From Nemophila menziesii (Eukaryota > Streptophyta > Magnoliopsida > Boraginales > Hydrophyllaceae), in the NCBI GenBank assembly GCA_029959085.1, contig JARWIR010000013.1, positions 10,107,186 through 10,171,185 of the forward strand: a stretch of 64,000 bases of DNA, given 5' to 3'. The notes below the pieces were generated by a model. The model was not told where the DNA came from and searched no databases. It saw only the letters and a list, made by a program, of their open reading frames with translations. Of this stretch, positions 1-11,121 are shown piece by piece; within the stretch, counting starts at the first letter, position 1; every line of letters begins with the position of its first letter. Position numbers and translations under genes: made by a program.

Positions 1-2
1 GT

Positions 3-3000
3 TGGATCGATACAACTAATTACTATACGAAAGAATATGTATCTGGGGTTATTCGTTTTATCGAATATGCAGAGAAAAATGAAGATTGTACCACTGGTTT
101 CATGTCTTGTCCGTGTACGAAGTGTAATAATTACTCTCGAAAACCCATCGACGAAGTTAGGGCCCACCTTCTTAAACACGGTTTCAACAAAACATATCTT
201 GTTTGGACAAAGCACGGCGAGAACGAGGTGGTAATTCCCGAGACAATTCACGTACCAAACATAGATAGCGAAATGCATCGTGTTTATGAGGATGTGAGAC
301 AAAGTTACTATGTTGGTGGTCATCCGGGAGATATTGAAATGAGAGACGCACATCTTCCTAGTCAAAACAGTTTTGATTCATTGTTCGAAGAATTGGAGAC
401 AGAATTATATCCTGGTTGTACAGCGATGAGTTCATTGAATTTCATTGCCAAGCTTATGCACGTAAAAGTAAAGAACAAGTGGAGTAACACATCATTCTCC
501 GAGCTGTTAGAGTTGGTTGGTCGTGTTCTACCGAAACCTCACAACTTGCCCGATTCTTACGAAGCATGCAACAAGAAACTTAAAAGTTTGGGCATGGGGT
601 ATGTTACTATCGATGTTTGTTTGAATGATTGTGCAATCTTTTACAAGGAGAATGATAAACTTGACAATTGTCCAGTATGTGGTGAATCAAGATATGACCC
701 GAAGAAGGGTAACAAAGTACCCCATAAGAAGCTTCGTTACTTTCCGATTGCTCCGAGATTGCAGCGACTATACGCATCGAAACACACCGCTGAAGAAATG
801 ATATGGCACCATACCGGAAGAAGTTCCGATCCAGATGTGTTGCGTCATCCGGTTGATGGTGATAGTTGGAAGAGATTTGCAGCGCTACATCCTGAGTTCG
901 CCAGTGAACCTAGGAATGTATATTTGGGCCTTGGACTCGATGGGTTTTGTCCGTTCTCCATGCAGAACAACTCCTACAGTATGTGGCCTATCATATTGAC
1001 CGTCTACAACTTGCCACCGTGGACATGCATGAAGGAGACCACATTTCAGCTTTGTTTGTTAATTTCGTGTCCCCGCTCACCCGGAAAGGACATGGATGTC
1101 TTTCTCCGCCCTATTATAGACGAGTTGGACATGTTGTGGAGAACAGGTATCCATACGTATGACGCCCACACGAAGCAAATGTTTTTAATGAAGGTTTGTG
1201 TGTTGTCCACGACCAATGATTACCCGGCTCGGTCATACGCTTCAGGATGGTCGGGTCAAGGTTACATGGCTTGCCCAGAATGCATGGATTCCACTCCTTC
1301 GTTGAAGGTGAGGAAAGGGGTCGTTTACTTTGATCATAGACGTTGGTTACCTATCAAACATGATCTCAGAGATGATACGGTTTCGTACAAGGAAACCGAT
1401 AAACGTGCCCCACCGAGGAAACATAGTCCTGCTAGTATTCAGACACAGCTAGATGGGCTTCCGATCGTGTTTCCCGGTAAACACAAGGATTTCGGGGGCA
1501 AGGTGACAAAAAAAACAGGGCCGCGTGAGACAAACTGGAAAAAAAAGAGTATTTTTTATCGTTTACCGTATTGGTCAGAAAATTTGTTAAAACATAACAT
1601 CGATGTAATGCATTGCGAGAAGAATGTGTGCGACAGTTTGCTTGGTACGGTTATAGGAGTTGATGGTAAAATAAACAAAGATAACGTGAAGGCGCGAATG
1701 GATCTTGAGGATTTGGGGATTAGAAAGGAGTTGTGGATCTCATCCGAAGAAGGTAAGACGATACTAAAGCGAGGAAAGTATACGTTATCAGCGGAGAAGA
1801 GGAAGATTTTTCTCGAGTGGTTACGGGCACAAAGGTTTCCAGATGGTTTCGCGTCTAGTTTGAGGAATAATGTTCACATTGATACGGGAAAGATTATTGG
1901 AATGAAATCGCATGATTGTCATGTTATGATGCAATATCTCTTTGTTTGTTGTCTTCCAGGTCTTGTAGAGGATAAGCCGATTAGCGATGCGGTAATTGGC
2001 TTAGCGAACGTGTTTAGAGTTGTTTGTAGCAAGAATTTGAGTAGGAAACAGTTGTTAACCGGTAAGGCAAAAGTGGCTGAAGTAATGTGCAAACTAGAAA
2101 CTATTCTGCCTCCTGCATTTTTTGACATAATGATCCACCTGGTGATACACTTGTATGATGAAGCATTGCTAGGGGGCCCGGTTCAAATGCGGTGGATGTA
2201 CCCATTTGAAAGGTATTTAAAAAAGTTGAAAGAGTATATTCGAAACCCCGCTAGACCAGAGGGTTCAATAGCCGAGGGTTACGTGGCGGAAGAGACGTTG
2301 AATTTCATATCCAGGTACCTTAGTGAAGAAAAAACAAAGTTCAACATTGTTATTTATATTTATATCTTTATTTATTTATATATATATATATTTTTATATT
2401 TATATATTTATAGGTACCTTAGTGAAGAAAAAACAAAGTTCAACGATCCAGGCAGATACAACGAACCACCGCCAGTGCATAGAGAGTTATCCGTTTTCAA
2501 GTCCCAGTGTACTCCAGTTGGCAAGAAAGTATCTGGTGCTTTAGCGTATAAGGATAAGGAGCACGTCATTTATTATATTTTGAATAATTGCGACGAAATC
2601 GAGACATTTAGGACGTAAGTAACGTTGTTATTGATATGTTTATATGTTTATATATTTATATATTTATATATTTATATATTTATATATTTATATATTTATA
2701 ATGACTTATTTATATACCATTTCAATTATAGTGAACACAGATCCACACTTTCGGGAACGACTGACGAAATAGATTATATGCACCGTCAAATGTTTAAGGA
2801 TTGGTTTTTGGATAAGGTATGTAACATTGGTTTAAATAGTATTCTTTTTATTTTCAATGTATCTCATGTTTTTTTAATGACAGGTTCATGGAATGGAATC
2901 CCGTGGTGATCCGTTAGCTACCCCTGAGATAGTGTCATTGGCAAACATGCCTTATGGTGCGGTGCATATGTACGATTCATGTGTTGTGAACGGTGTAAAG

Positions 3001-3624
3001 TGGATAACAAAGAGTAAAGGAGAAAAAAGAGTGACGCAAGATTACGGTGTATGCGTCATGTTTGATGGGTCACCATATTACGGCGAATTATTGAAAATCT
3101 TGGAGCTAACATACACTGGAGGGTGCTCGGTTGTTATATTTGTATGTAAGTGGTACAAGAAGAGTGAATCAAGGATAGAACACGGGGTAACCTTTATCAA
3201 CACAGCAAGCGTTGATTGGCCAAACGAACCATACATTCTAGCATCGCAAGCAAAGAAAGTGTTTTACATTGACGAGATTCGTGCAAAGAAAACATCGAAA
3301 GAATGGAAGGCCGTTTGGGAAATAAATGATCGGCATGGATGGAGTCCCGAGTTATGGGGTTCGGAATCATTACCTACCAACAATGAGAGAATCACAATAC
3401 CTTTGGTTAACCCTGGTAATTTGACCGTTATGATGAACTTGGCAACTACGGAGGAGGTCGAGATTGACCAATCTCATTTTCGTATTCAATTGCCTTTTGA
3501 AATTAGTACTGTTGAGAACGAGGAAATGGAGGATGACACGTGGGAAGAATATGGAGACGAAGAACATATTGAGTTTGATAGTGATGGTGAGCCTATAGTT
3601 GACAGTGGATATGAAACTGACTAG
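3..3624 (+). CDS. CACTA transposase, Tnp2/TNPD type (5' partial, 4 visible exons)
   Basis: Exons 3-2314, 2414-2614, 2732-2816 and 2884-3624 join in frame into 1112 codons plus stop; the start lies upstream of the window. Domains in order: transposase-associated zinc-binding segment (FMSCPCTKCNNYSR and a downstream H, about residues 1-60), the Transposase_21 core (LGLGLDGFCPF with Asp near residue 313, then CPRSPGKDMDVFL), a DUF4218-like region (SHDCHVMMQYL onward) and a DUF4216-like C-terminus in the last exon. This family cuts and joins CACTA element ends in the nucleus; that function is family knowledge. All splice sites are GT-AG and no stop interrupts the frame, so the gene may be active. 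The first visible intron (2315-2413) keeps the frame open and looks newly acquired. Start codon unseen. Confidence 0.85.
2315..2413 (+). other. In-frame 99-bp intron of recent origin in the transposase gene
   Basis: A 33-bp segment starting AGGTACCTTAGTG occurs twice, at 2313-2345 and 2412-2444, with an AT-rich spacer between. Each copy starts AG|GT, so removing 2315-2413 as a GT-AG intron restores the single-copy protein. At 99 bp with no stop, retention would add 33 residues without a frameshift. The related transposase relic on the minus strand near 48.4 kb has the same coding stretch with no insertion. Confidence 0.75.
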
Positions 3625-3682
3625 TTGATAACTTTATTTGACTATTTGTATTTTTTGTTATTTGTATTTGAATTTGAATTTT

Positions 3683-4822
3683 CACTCGACTCCTATAGTT
3701 GACCAAAATCACCAAACACTATCACTTTACTCAAGTTTGACTCCTATAGTTGACCAAAATCACCAAACACTATCACTCGACTCCTATAGTTGACCAAAAT
3801 CACCAAACACTATCACTCGACTCCTATAGTTGACCAAAATCACCAAATACTATCACTCGACTCAAGTTTGACTCCTATAGTTGACCAAAATCACCAAACA
3901 CTATCACTCGACTCCTATAGTTGACCAAAATCACCAAACACTATCACTCAACTCAAGTTTGACTCCTATAGTTGACCAAAATCACCAAACACTATCACTC
4001 GACTCCTATAGTTGACCAAAATCACCAAACACTATCACTCGACTCCTATAGTTGACCAAAATCACCAAACACTATCACTCGACTCAAGTTTGACTCCTAT
4101 AGTTGACCAAAATCACCAAATACTATCACTCGACTCCTATAGTTGACCAAAATCACCAAACACTATCACTTGACTCAAGTTTGACTCCTATAGTTGACCA
4201 AAATCACCAAACACTATCACTCGACTCCTATAGTTGACCAAAATCACCAAACACTATCACTCGACTCCTATAGTTGACCAAAATCACCAAATACTATCAC
4301 TCGACTCCTATAGTTGACCAAAATCACCAAACACTATCACTCGACTCAAGTTTGACTCCTATAGTTGACCAAAATCACCAAACACTATCACTCGACTCCT
4401 ATAGTTGACCAAAATCACCAAACACTATCACTCGACTCCTATAGTTGACAAATATCACCAAACACTATCACTCGACTCCTATAGTTGACCAAAATCACCA
4501 AATACTATCACTCGACTCAAGTTTGACTCCTATAGTTGACCAAAATCACCAAACACTATCACTCGACTCCTATAGTTGACCAAAATCACCAAACACTATC
4601 ACTCGACTCAAGTTTGACTCCTATAGTTGACCAAAATCACCAAACACTATCACTCGACTCCTATAGTTGACCAAAATCACCAAACACTATCACTCGACTC
4701 CTATAGTTGACCAAAATCACCAAACACTATCACTCGACTCAAGTTTGACTCATATAGTTGACCAAAATCACCAAACATTATCACTTTACTCAAGTTTGAC
4801 TCCCAAAATCACCAAACACACC
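3683..4822 (+). repeat. Tandem array, about 25 copies of a 40-bp unit with 11-bp longer variants
   Basis: The unit is approximately GACTCCTATAGTTGACC followed by AAAATCACCAAACACTATCAC. I count about 25 copies of TATAGTTGAC. Roughly every second or third unit carries an extra AAGTTTGACTC, so two unit lengths (about 40 and 51 bp) are interleaved. Copies differ by isolated substitutions such as CACTAT/TACTAT, meaning recent homogenisation. The array begins about 60 bp after the stop codon of the transposase gene and contains no ORF. It may hold binding sites for an element-encoded protein, or be a non-functional minisatellite. Confidence 0.95.
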
Positions 4823-4919
4823 AATGTTTAAGATTGAAGAAAATTTAATGGAAAAAATAAATAAATATGTAATAGGAGAATCACACAAACAATAAGAAAA
4901 ACTAAAAAAAAAAAAAAAA

Positions 4920-5260
4920 AAATTAGCGACGACATGCATCTACTTAACGACGACAATCAACATATGAATGTCGTCGGTAATTTTTAGCGACGAAACACAA
5001 CCTCTTTTTTGTCGCTGATATTTCCCAAAAATTTTCATTGGCCAACATGGGCGGTCAAGTTTCCCGCCCACGAAAATTAGCGACGAATATGCTCGAATAG
5101 CGACGACCCTGTCGTCGGTAATCAAGGACACGCTAGCGTCGTGTGTACGAAGTGGGCCACGTGTCCTAAATTACCGACGAATAACTAAAGATTACCGACG
5201 AAGACCCGTGTCGTCGGTAATTTCTGTTTCTATATGACCTAACCGAGCTCATTTCTTCCT
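4920..5260 (+). promoter_or_regulatory. GACGAC-motif block and putative promoter of the second CACTA gene
   Basis: At least ten copies of (T)AGCGACGA, GTCGTCGGTAAT or their complements lie in 4923-5222, in both orientations. The start (4923-4981) is similar in order and spacing to the 3' subterminal block at 8161-8220. A TATA-like CTATATGACC at about 5228 lies just before a CA- and TC-rich leader that continues to a GT donor at 5350. I infer a promoter for the gene at 6218 with motif copies that could bind its own product, as TNPA binds subterminal repeats in En/Spm. Confidence 0.6.
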
Positions 5261-5349
5261 CACTCACCACAAAAATTACACCCAAAAAACGCCATTTCCT
5301 CCCATTTCAATCCATTCCGAGGCAATACAACAACAAATCCAACAACAAG

Positions 5350-6217
5350 GTAAGCTTAATCCTTCCATAAACACCATTCAATTTCTAATTTTTAATTTTT
5401 AATTTCAATTTCTAATATCTTTTTTGTTTGTTTTGTTTTTTGTTTCCTTGTTTCTGGCATGGATTCATGGATGAAAACTACACATTATCCACGTAACAGG
5501 TAACAATTTTCGATTTTATTTTGCTTTTTTATTTTTTTGGGTTTTTTGGATTGATTTTTTTTATGATTGTAATGATGTTTTTAGCATATTCCGAATTTTG
5601 ATGATGTTATTTTAGGTTGTTTAGTATATTTTTGGAATTAAAAACATAACAGAATGATGAATTTTATGATTTTTGAAAGAAAACTAGGGTTTTGATAGGA
5701 TTTTTGCATTGTTTATTGTGTATGATATGTTTACGATATGATTTTCAGAGATTTTGACTTGTTATGTGATATAGGGGCCTTTTTGCAATATATTAAAATT
5801 GTATGATTAAATGAAAATTGGACCAAAATGTATAGTTTGAAAATTTAGGGGCCATTTTGCAATATATTAAAATTGTATGATTAAATGAAAAATGGACCAA
5901 AATGTATAGTTGAAAAATATAGGGGCCTTTTTGCAATATATTAAAATTGTATGATTAAATGAAAATTGGACCAAAATGTATAGTTGAAAAATATAGGGGC
6001 CTTTTTGCAATATATTAAAATTGTATGATTAAATGAAAAATGGACCAAAATGTATAGTTGAAAAATATAGGGACTTTTTTGCAATATATGAAAATATAGG
6101 GACTTTTTTGCAATATATGAAAAAATTGGGACCTTTTTGCAATATATTAAAAAGTATAAGGGCTTATTTATAATTAATTATACTATAGGGACTAATAAGT
6201 AATTTCCAAAATTGTAG
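5350..6217 (+). repeat. 5'-UTR intron with tandem repeats (about 74-bp unit)
   Basis: A GT donor at 5350 (AACAAG|GTAAGC) and the AG acceptor just before the ATG at 6218 bound a likely leader intron. Within it, about 5771-6190, a 74-bp unit starting TAGGGGCCTTTTTGCAATAT is repeated four times nearly in full, followed by two or three shortened copies (TAGGGACTTTTTTGCAATAT). The repeats have no coding potential. A short extra leader exon inside 5440-5500 is possible. Confidence 0.65.
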
Positions 6218-7849
6218 ATGGCTGATGTTATGGGACGTGGTCACGATGGTGATGGATTCGGAAGCGATCCCCCGAGGGGTCCTAATCGGGGACTCCAAGA
6301 CTGCGACCAACCTTCAGGTAAAAATACATAATACATTTTTATTTCATAAATTTGATTTTTTTTCGAATAAATAATTAATAAATTATACTCAATTTAACAG
6401 GAAATCCGAAGAGAAGACTTCGGAAACCCCGAAGCACCACCTCTATCCGAACCGCCCAAGAGACGCTTAAGAGAGTTGGGTGGCCCATACCGATCGAATT
6501 CTACGTCATCGACAAGACGTGGAATATAGTGGGCCCCCACTATAAACACGTGGGTCAGGTCATCGGGCACGCGGTTCGAGAATTTGTACCCCCCATTTAC
6601 AAACAGTGGATAGAGGTCCCCGAAGGTCGGATAGGGGGTATTTACAGCCGTCTTCAAGAATTTTTTGACGTGGAGGGGTGGAGGAGAAGAGGTGACTGGG
6701 AGGATATTTGCGAAAAGTTGACCAGTATGCAATCGGCCTGCTATCGGAGATGGAAATCCGACTTGAAGTCGGATTACTACAACAACGGTCTCGCTCCCCC
6801 GGATGTTAAACCCGAGTATTGGGCTATTGCGAAGAAGAATTGGGACGATCTGAATGCCCAGGTAACAAAAAAAAATTATTTATTACAACTATTTTTCGTT
6901 ATTTATTAGATTTATAACTATTTTTGTTTATTATTTGTAGGCTCAGGCGGAGATTAATCGGAAAAACCGGGAGCAGCAGACTAGTGCGAGTAGGGCTGGG
7001 TCTCGGAACCTATCCCAGACTAGGGAGGTTATTATGGAGGTATAATTACATTTAATAAAAATATAATTTAGTATCTTAATAATTTATTTATGTTTAGTTA
7101 TTTAATATTTGGTATTAAAAACTGTATAGGGGACGCTTAAGACCGTGACGAAGGAGCCGATGATTTTCACGGACGAAGAAACCCAAGAGGAGATGGAGCT
7201 TCCTCCATTGAGCGGCTACTTCGATCATCTTGCATACGATTCGGCTAGTGACAGCTATCGGGACGCGCGATTAGAAAAAGCTAGTGTAAGTATTTCTTTT
7301 TAATTACTTAGTAATTTTATTTTTTACTTTATTTGATATAAAACTAATTTATTTTAAAATTAAATATAATTACAGGCTGTTTTACGGGAGAAGATGCAGA
7401 AGAAGGTTGTGGAGGCTGCAGCCGAGGGCACCGAGATTACTACGGAGGAGCAGATGGATGCGATTTTGGAGACCATTATGGAGGTCATGGCCCCACCGAA
7501 GACAAGACACTGGGTGCCTACCATTGGACCTGTCCGGAAGAAATCACGGAAACAAACAAAAGCCGATGCTGCGAGCGAGGAGCTACTGAAGGCGATGTTC
7601 GCGGGCATGAACGAGATTCGAGTAAAACAAGGACTTGAGCCTATACCAGATCCATCCTCCACATCGACCAGGCCCACTGCTTCTTCGAGCCAGTCGAGTC
7701 AGCCTCCGAGCTTAACGGACACGCTCTTCGATACGTTAAATGGTATGAGGATGGCTCAAGGACTAGCCCCGATCGCCCACCCCCAGCCCCCCCAGCCGCC
7801 CCCGAGAAGGAGTCCCGAGGAACGAGAAGATGATGATGATGATGCTTAG
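6218..7849 (+). CDS. Ptta/En/Spm-type transposase protein (TNPA-like), complete, 5 exons
   Basis: Exons 6218-6317, 6401-6861, 6941-7039, 7130-7285 and 7376-7849 all have GT-AG borders and join in frame into 429 codons plus stop. The ATG at 6218 lies right after the leader-intron acceptor and starts MADVMGRGHDGDGFGSD. Exon 2 holds the conserved family core (WNIVGPHYKHVGQVIGHAVR, then the W-rich GDWEDICEKL and YRRWKSDLK). The C-terminus is acidic/helical, then Pro-rich, ending in a poly-Asp tail. This matches the plant Transposase_24 family found beside Tnp2 genes in CACTA elements. By analogy to TNPA it should bind the subterminal repeats and assist transposition in the nucleus; DNA binding is inferred. 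No breaks, so possibly functional. Confidence 0.85.
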
Positions 7850-8160
7850 TATGAGTTGGTTTTTATTTACGTTTTATTTGGTTTGTAAGAATTTGACTTT
7901 TGATTGGGTTTTTTTAAGACTTTTGTTTGGTGTGTTTAAATTATGTTGACTACATTTGACTTTATGTAAGACTTTTTTTACGGTTTTAGTTATGATTCGG
8001 GTTTTTCTATTAATTATTGAATTTTATTCGTATTATATTTATAATAAAAACAAAACTCAAATCAAAACTAAAATAATTAAAACAAAATCAAAATCAAATG
8101 TAATTTAAAATTGTAAAAAAAAAAAATTGAATTTTAAAATTTAAAAAAAAAAAAAATTAA
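7850..8160 (+). other. 3' UTR of the second CACTA gene
   Basis: T-rich sequence after the stop codon, with AATAAAAAC near 8041 as a plausible polyadenylation signal. A-rich, non-coding sequence follows up to the subterminal repeats. No other feature seen. Confidence 0.5.
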
Positions 8161-8607
8161 ATCGCCGACGACATTCCACTAATTCACGACGACATTCATC
8201 ATTTGAATGTCGTCGTTAATTACTAGAAAAATATAATTATTTAATCCTGAATTAAATAAAAGAAAAAAAAATAGTGACAACGTTTCGTCGCTAATATTTG
8301 TCGGTAAATTGAATATAAAAAAAAGAATAAAGAAATTCAATTATCGGCACGGAAAAAAAAAGAAAAACAAAATACATATTACCGGCGAGGCTTGCCGTCG
8401 GTAACCTTACCAATCAACGACGACGTCGTTTCGTCGGTAAGATTGCCGACGAACACTGCTCCAATCGCCGGTAAGTCTTGATTTACCGACCAATTTCTAG
8501 GAACGACGTGTTAGCGACGAGCCGTCGTCGCTAATCACGTTTAGCGACGAATTATCGGTGTTTACCGACGAGACGTGTCGTCGGTAAACAAGCGAATTCC
8601 AGTAGTG
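8161..8607 (+). repeat. CACTA 3' subterminal repeat block and terminus
   Basis: Dense GACGAC, GTCGTCGGTAA and TTAGCGACGA motifs in both orientations end in a strong inverted pair (TTTACCGACGAGACGTGTCG) and the terminal TTCCAGTAGTG. Read on the minus strand this is CACTACTGGAA. These repeats are the usual binding sites for the TNPA-like protein in the family. Confidence 0.85.
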
Positions 8608-9394
8608 TATGTTAGGAGAGTTGAGCTGATAAGAATGGTCCTTAAAAGAATTTTTTTCTGGTGTAAAGTATTACTTCTACCTTAACCCTATGCCGCATTG
8701 ATATCTCTAGGTTTATGCATATATCTTATGAAAAGCGACTTGTTAATATAAAATGTATTTACTTGCTTTTTCTCCAACATCGAACAAAAGTAAATTTTGA
8801 CAAAGAAAATGGTAATATGTTTGATATTTGTTTTCTTATAAAACTATTTAATATATGCAATCAACGAACTTAAAATAATGGGTTGGAATTTGTGGGTTTT
8901 TGACTTTGAACCCAAAATCTGTCCATAAATATTATTATTCTCAAAATATAACGTGGAATCCATGTTAATAAAACGATGCTTACGGTCTGGTTTCAGGTTT
9001 AAAGTTGAAATGTAGTATATTAACTAGGAAAAGAGTATATATTAATTAATGAGGTCGGGCGTCACTTGAGAGCTAGTTACATGGTTTTTGATTTTGGTGT
9101 TCAGCCTTACCAAATATCCTCTCAGTTTATGCAGAAAAATTATCTTCTTCATCATTATATTATAAGTATAATAATTTATATTAATATATGGTATATGGAT
9201 AATATTATATATATTCATGACTAAAGTTAACCAAACTTGTAAGTTATGTTAATTTTTATTATATATCTATTTTGTTAGATGAGAGACTATTTTAAAATTT
9301 CGCTAAGGACTGTAATAGTCAAGACCAAACCTGCTATATACCCTTTTGTATATTAATTTCATTGACAAACCTCCTAAATCTACCTTGCATTACA
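8608..9394. other. Intergenic, no gene recognised
   Basis: AT-rich sequence between the CACTA terminus and the hAT element. No reading frame with a recognisable domain and no repeat structure were seen. The last eight bases (9387-9394, GCATTACA) are the target duplication of the hAT element. Confidence 0.6.
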
Positions 9395-10611
9395 TAGGGT
9401 TGCACAAACGGATCCGAAAACCCGTTCATCCGAATAAACCGACCCCATCCGACCCAAAAAACCCGTACCCGTCCACATGCCCGCCCATTAGGGTTGAAAT
9501 TTTTTTTTAATTTTTGGGTCGGTTTACGGGTTGGGGTCACCCAAAACCACGGGTACCCAACCCGAACCTTTTTTGAGTATAACTTTTTATATATAATACA
9601 CATGTATTACACAAAACAGATATTAGATAACCCTTTGGAAATCCGAAAAGGCAATTCATTACTTTAGCGTGTATCTTACACGCCCCACTTTCAATCTCAC
9701 GCACACACTCTCTCTCAATCTTCGTCTTCTCTGGCACAACCCTAAGACCTAGCCCCTTTTAACTGTCTCTTCTTCTCCATTTTCGTCAAATCCCGCCGGT
9801 CATTAGAGGGGCCAAGTACACCGCATTAAACACTCTCTACCTAAATTATTGGGTCGCATTAATTACTTGAGTGATCTTCGATATTTGCTAGCGCAGTTGG
9901 TTAATCTTACCGTGGTTAAGCTGTATGCGTGTTTTTTTATGCTTGATTACTTGATGATGATGGGTTAGAAGAGGCCTATAAAAGCCTTAAAGGAACGACT
10001 TTGGTCTTTTGTCATCTTAAATAAAAAAACCCTTTGTTCAGGTATTATGTGCTTTACCCTAATCTCTGTGTATATTTAATCTGATGTGTTGTTAATCAAT
10101 TGCTTGAGTAATGATGTTGTATTTAAAAAAAATAAACACTAATACTTTTTATTTGCGTTTGATTTTGAGATAAAAAGGAAATAATGTGATTTGAAAAGGA
10201 TTGAGTTTTAAAACCTGTATCAGTGGATTTTGATATTGTTTCCGGGTTGCTTGATACTTTGATATACTTATAGTTTCTGATTTGTCAAAATTAAACGCAA
10301 ATATTATTTCTCAAACACTTGTGATGTTTGTTCATTTATAAGTTATTGTGTTATGTGTATTGAAATGGATAATGATTTCTAATGTCTCTGTATTTACTAA
10401 TAACATGTATTCGAATATATGAGATGAAAGTGGATTAGCTTTGGTTGCTTAATGCTTTTTTCTTATTCCTATTTCAGGTAATACTCTTTCACTCTTCGGT
10501 TTTGTTTGTGTATCTTTTAGTTTTTCAAAAATACATATTTTTCAAACATCCAGTAGGTTTTTGTATTGATTAGCTAATGTAGAATACGGATATGAGATAT
10601 ACAGATATGGA

Positions 10612-10685
10612 TTAAGTGTTCTTAATGAACACTGTAGTGAAATCAAAGGGGATTTAACTGAAATGTTCATTAAAGAACACTTAAT

Positions 10686-10725
<40 letters not shown>

Positions 10726-10992
10726 CTTAGTTATGTTTCACTAAGGAAATAAATGTATTAATAGGTTTAGTTTGATTTGTGAAGTGATATAACACTTGAA
10801 CAATCTTATTAAATTTTTTAAGTGTTTGTCACTTGACTAATCAAATAAAACCTATTTGAATACAAATATTTTCTTAGTGTAATTGAAACACTAAGAAACT
10901 AAATATATTATATAATGAGTAAGTGTTATTTAATGAACATTTTAGTGAAATCAGTGGGAATTTCACTATATGTTCATTGAAGAACACTTAAT
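10612..10992. mobile_element. Foldback/MITE-like palindromic cluster nested in the hAT element
   Basis: A long inverted repeat has arms at 10726-10797 and 10820-10895 (CTTAGT...AACACTT against AAGTGTTT...ACTAAG), about 75 bp each with a short loop. It is flanked on both sides by a second kind of hairpin (10612-10685 and 10919-10992) in which AAGTGTTCTT(T)AATGAAC pairs with its own complement. A (TA)n tract separates left hairpin and main palindrome. It looks like one composite foldback element, or a palindromic MITE inserted into an existing hairpin repeat. No ORF. Confidence 0.65.
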
Positions 10993-11121
10993 CATCATAT
11001 AATATATTCAACTTCTTTTTGTTTCAACACTACTTTACTAAGGGTACCAATATATATATATATGTCTTGACATTTGCTTCTTGTTTTTTTTTCAGAAATA
11101 ATTGTGAAATAGATATTAAAA

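Larger units (their letters stand above)
1..8607 (+). mobile_element. CACTA (En/Spm-like) DNA transposon, 5' end outside the window
   Basis: The right-hand terminus reads GGAATTC...; on the minus strand the element begins CACTACTGGAATTCGC, the typical CACTA start, so the element ends at 8607. Two plus-strand genes are inside: a Tnp2-type transposase (cut by the window start) and a Ptta/En/Spm-family protein. Subterminal repeats built on GACGAC/GTCGTCGG fill 8161-8607. CACTA elements make 3-bp target duplications; the 3' flank is TAT (8608-8610), but the 5' flank is not visible so this cannot be checked. A similar GACGAC block at 4920-5220 leaves open that this is two fused or nested elements rather than one. 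Confidence 0.85.

Noticed and set aside
3683..4822. CRISPR-like array of regularly spaced repeats
   Set aside because: Units are contiguous with no unique spacers, two unit lengths, eukaryotic intron-containing neighbours; a plant minisatellite in a transposon.
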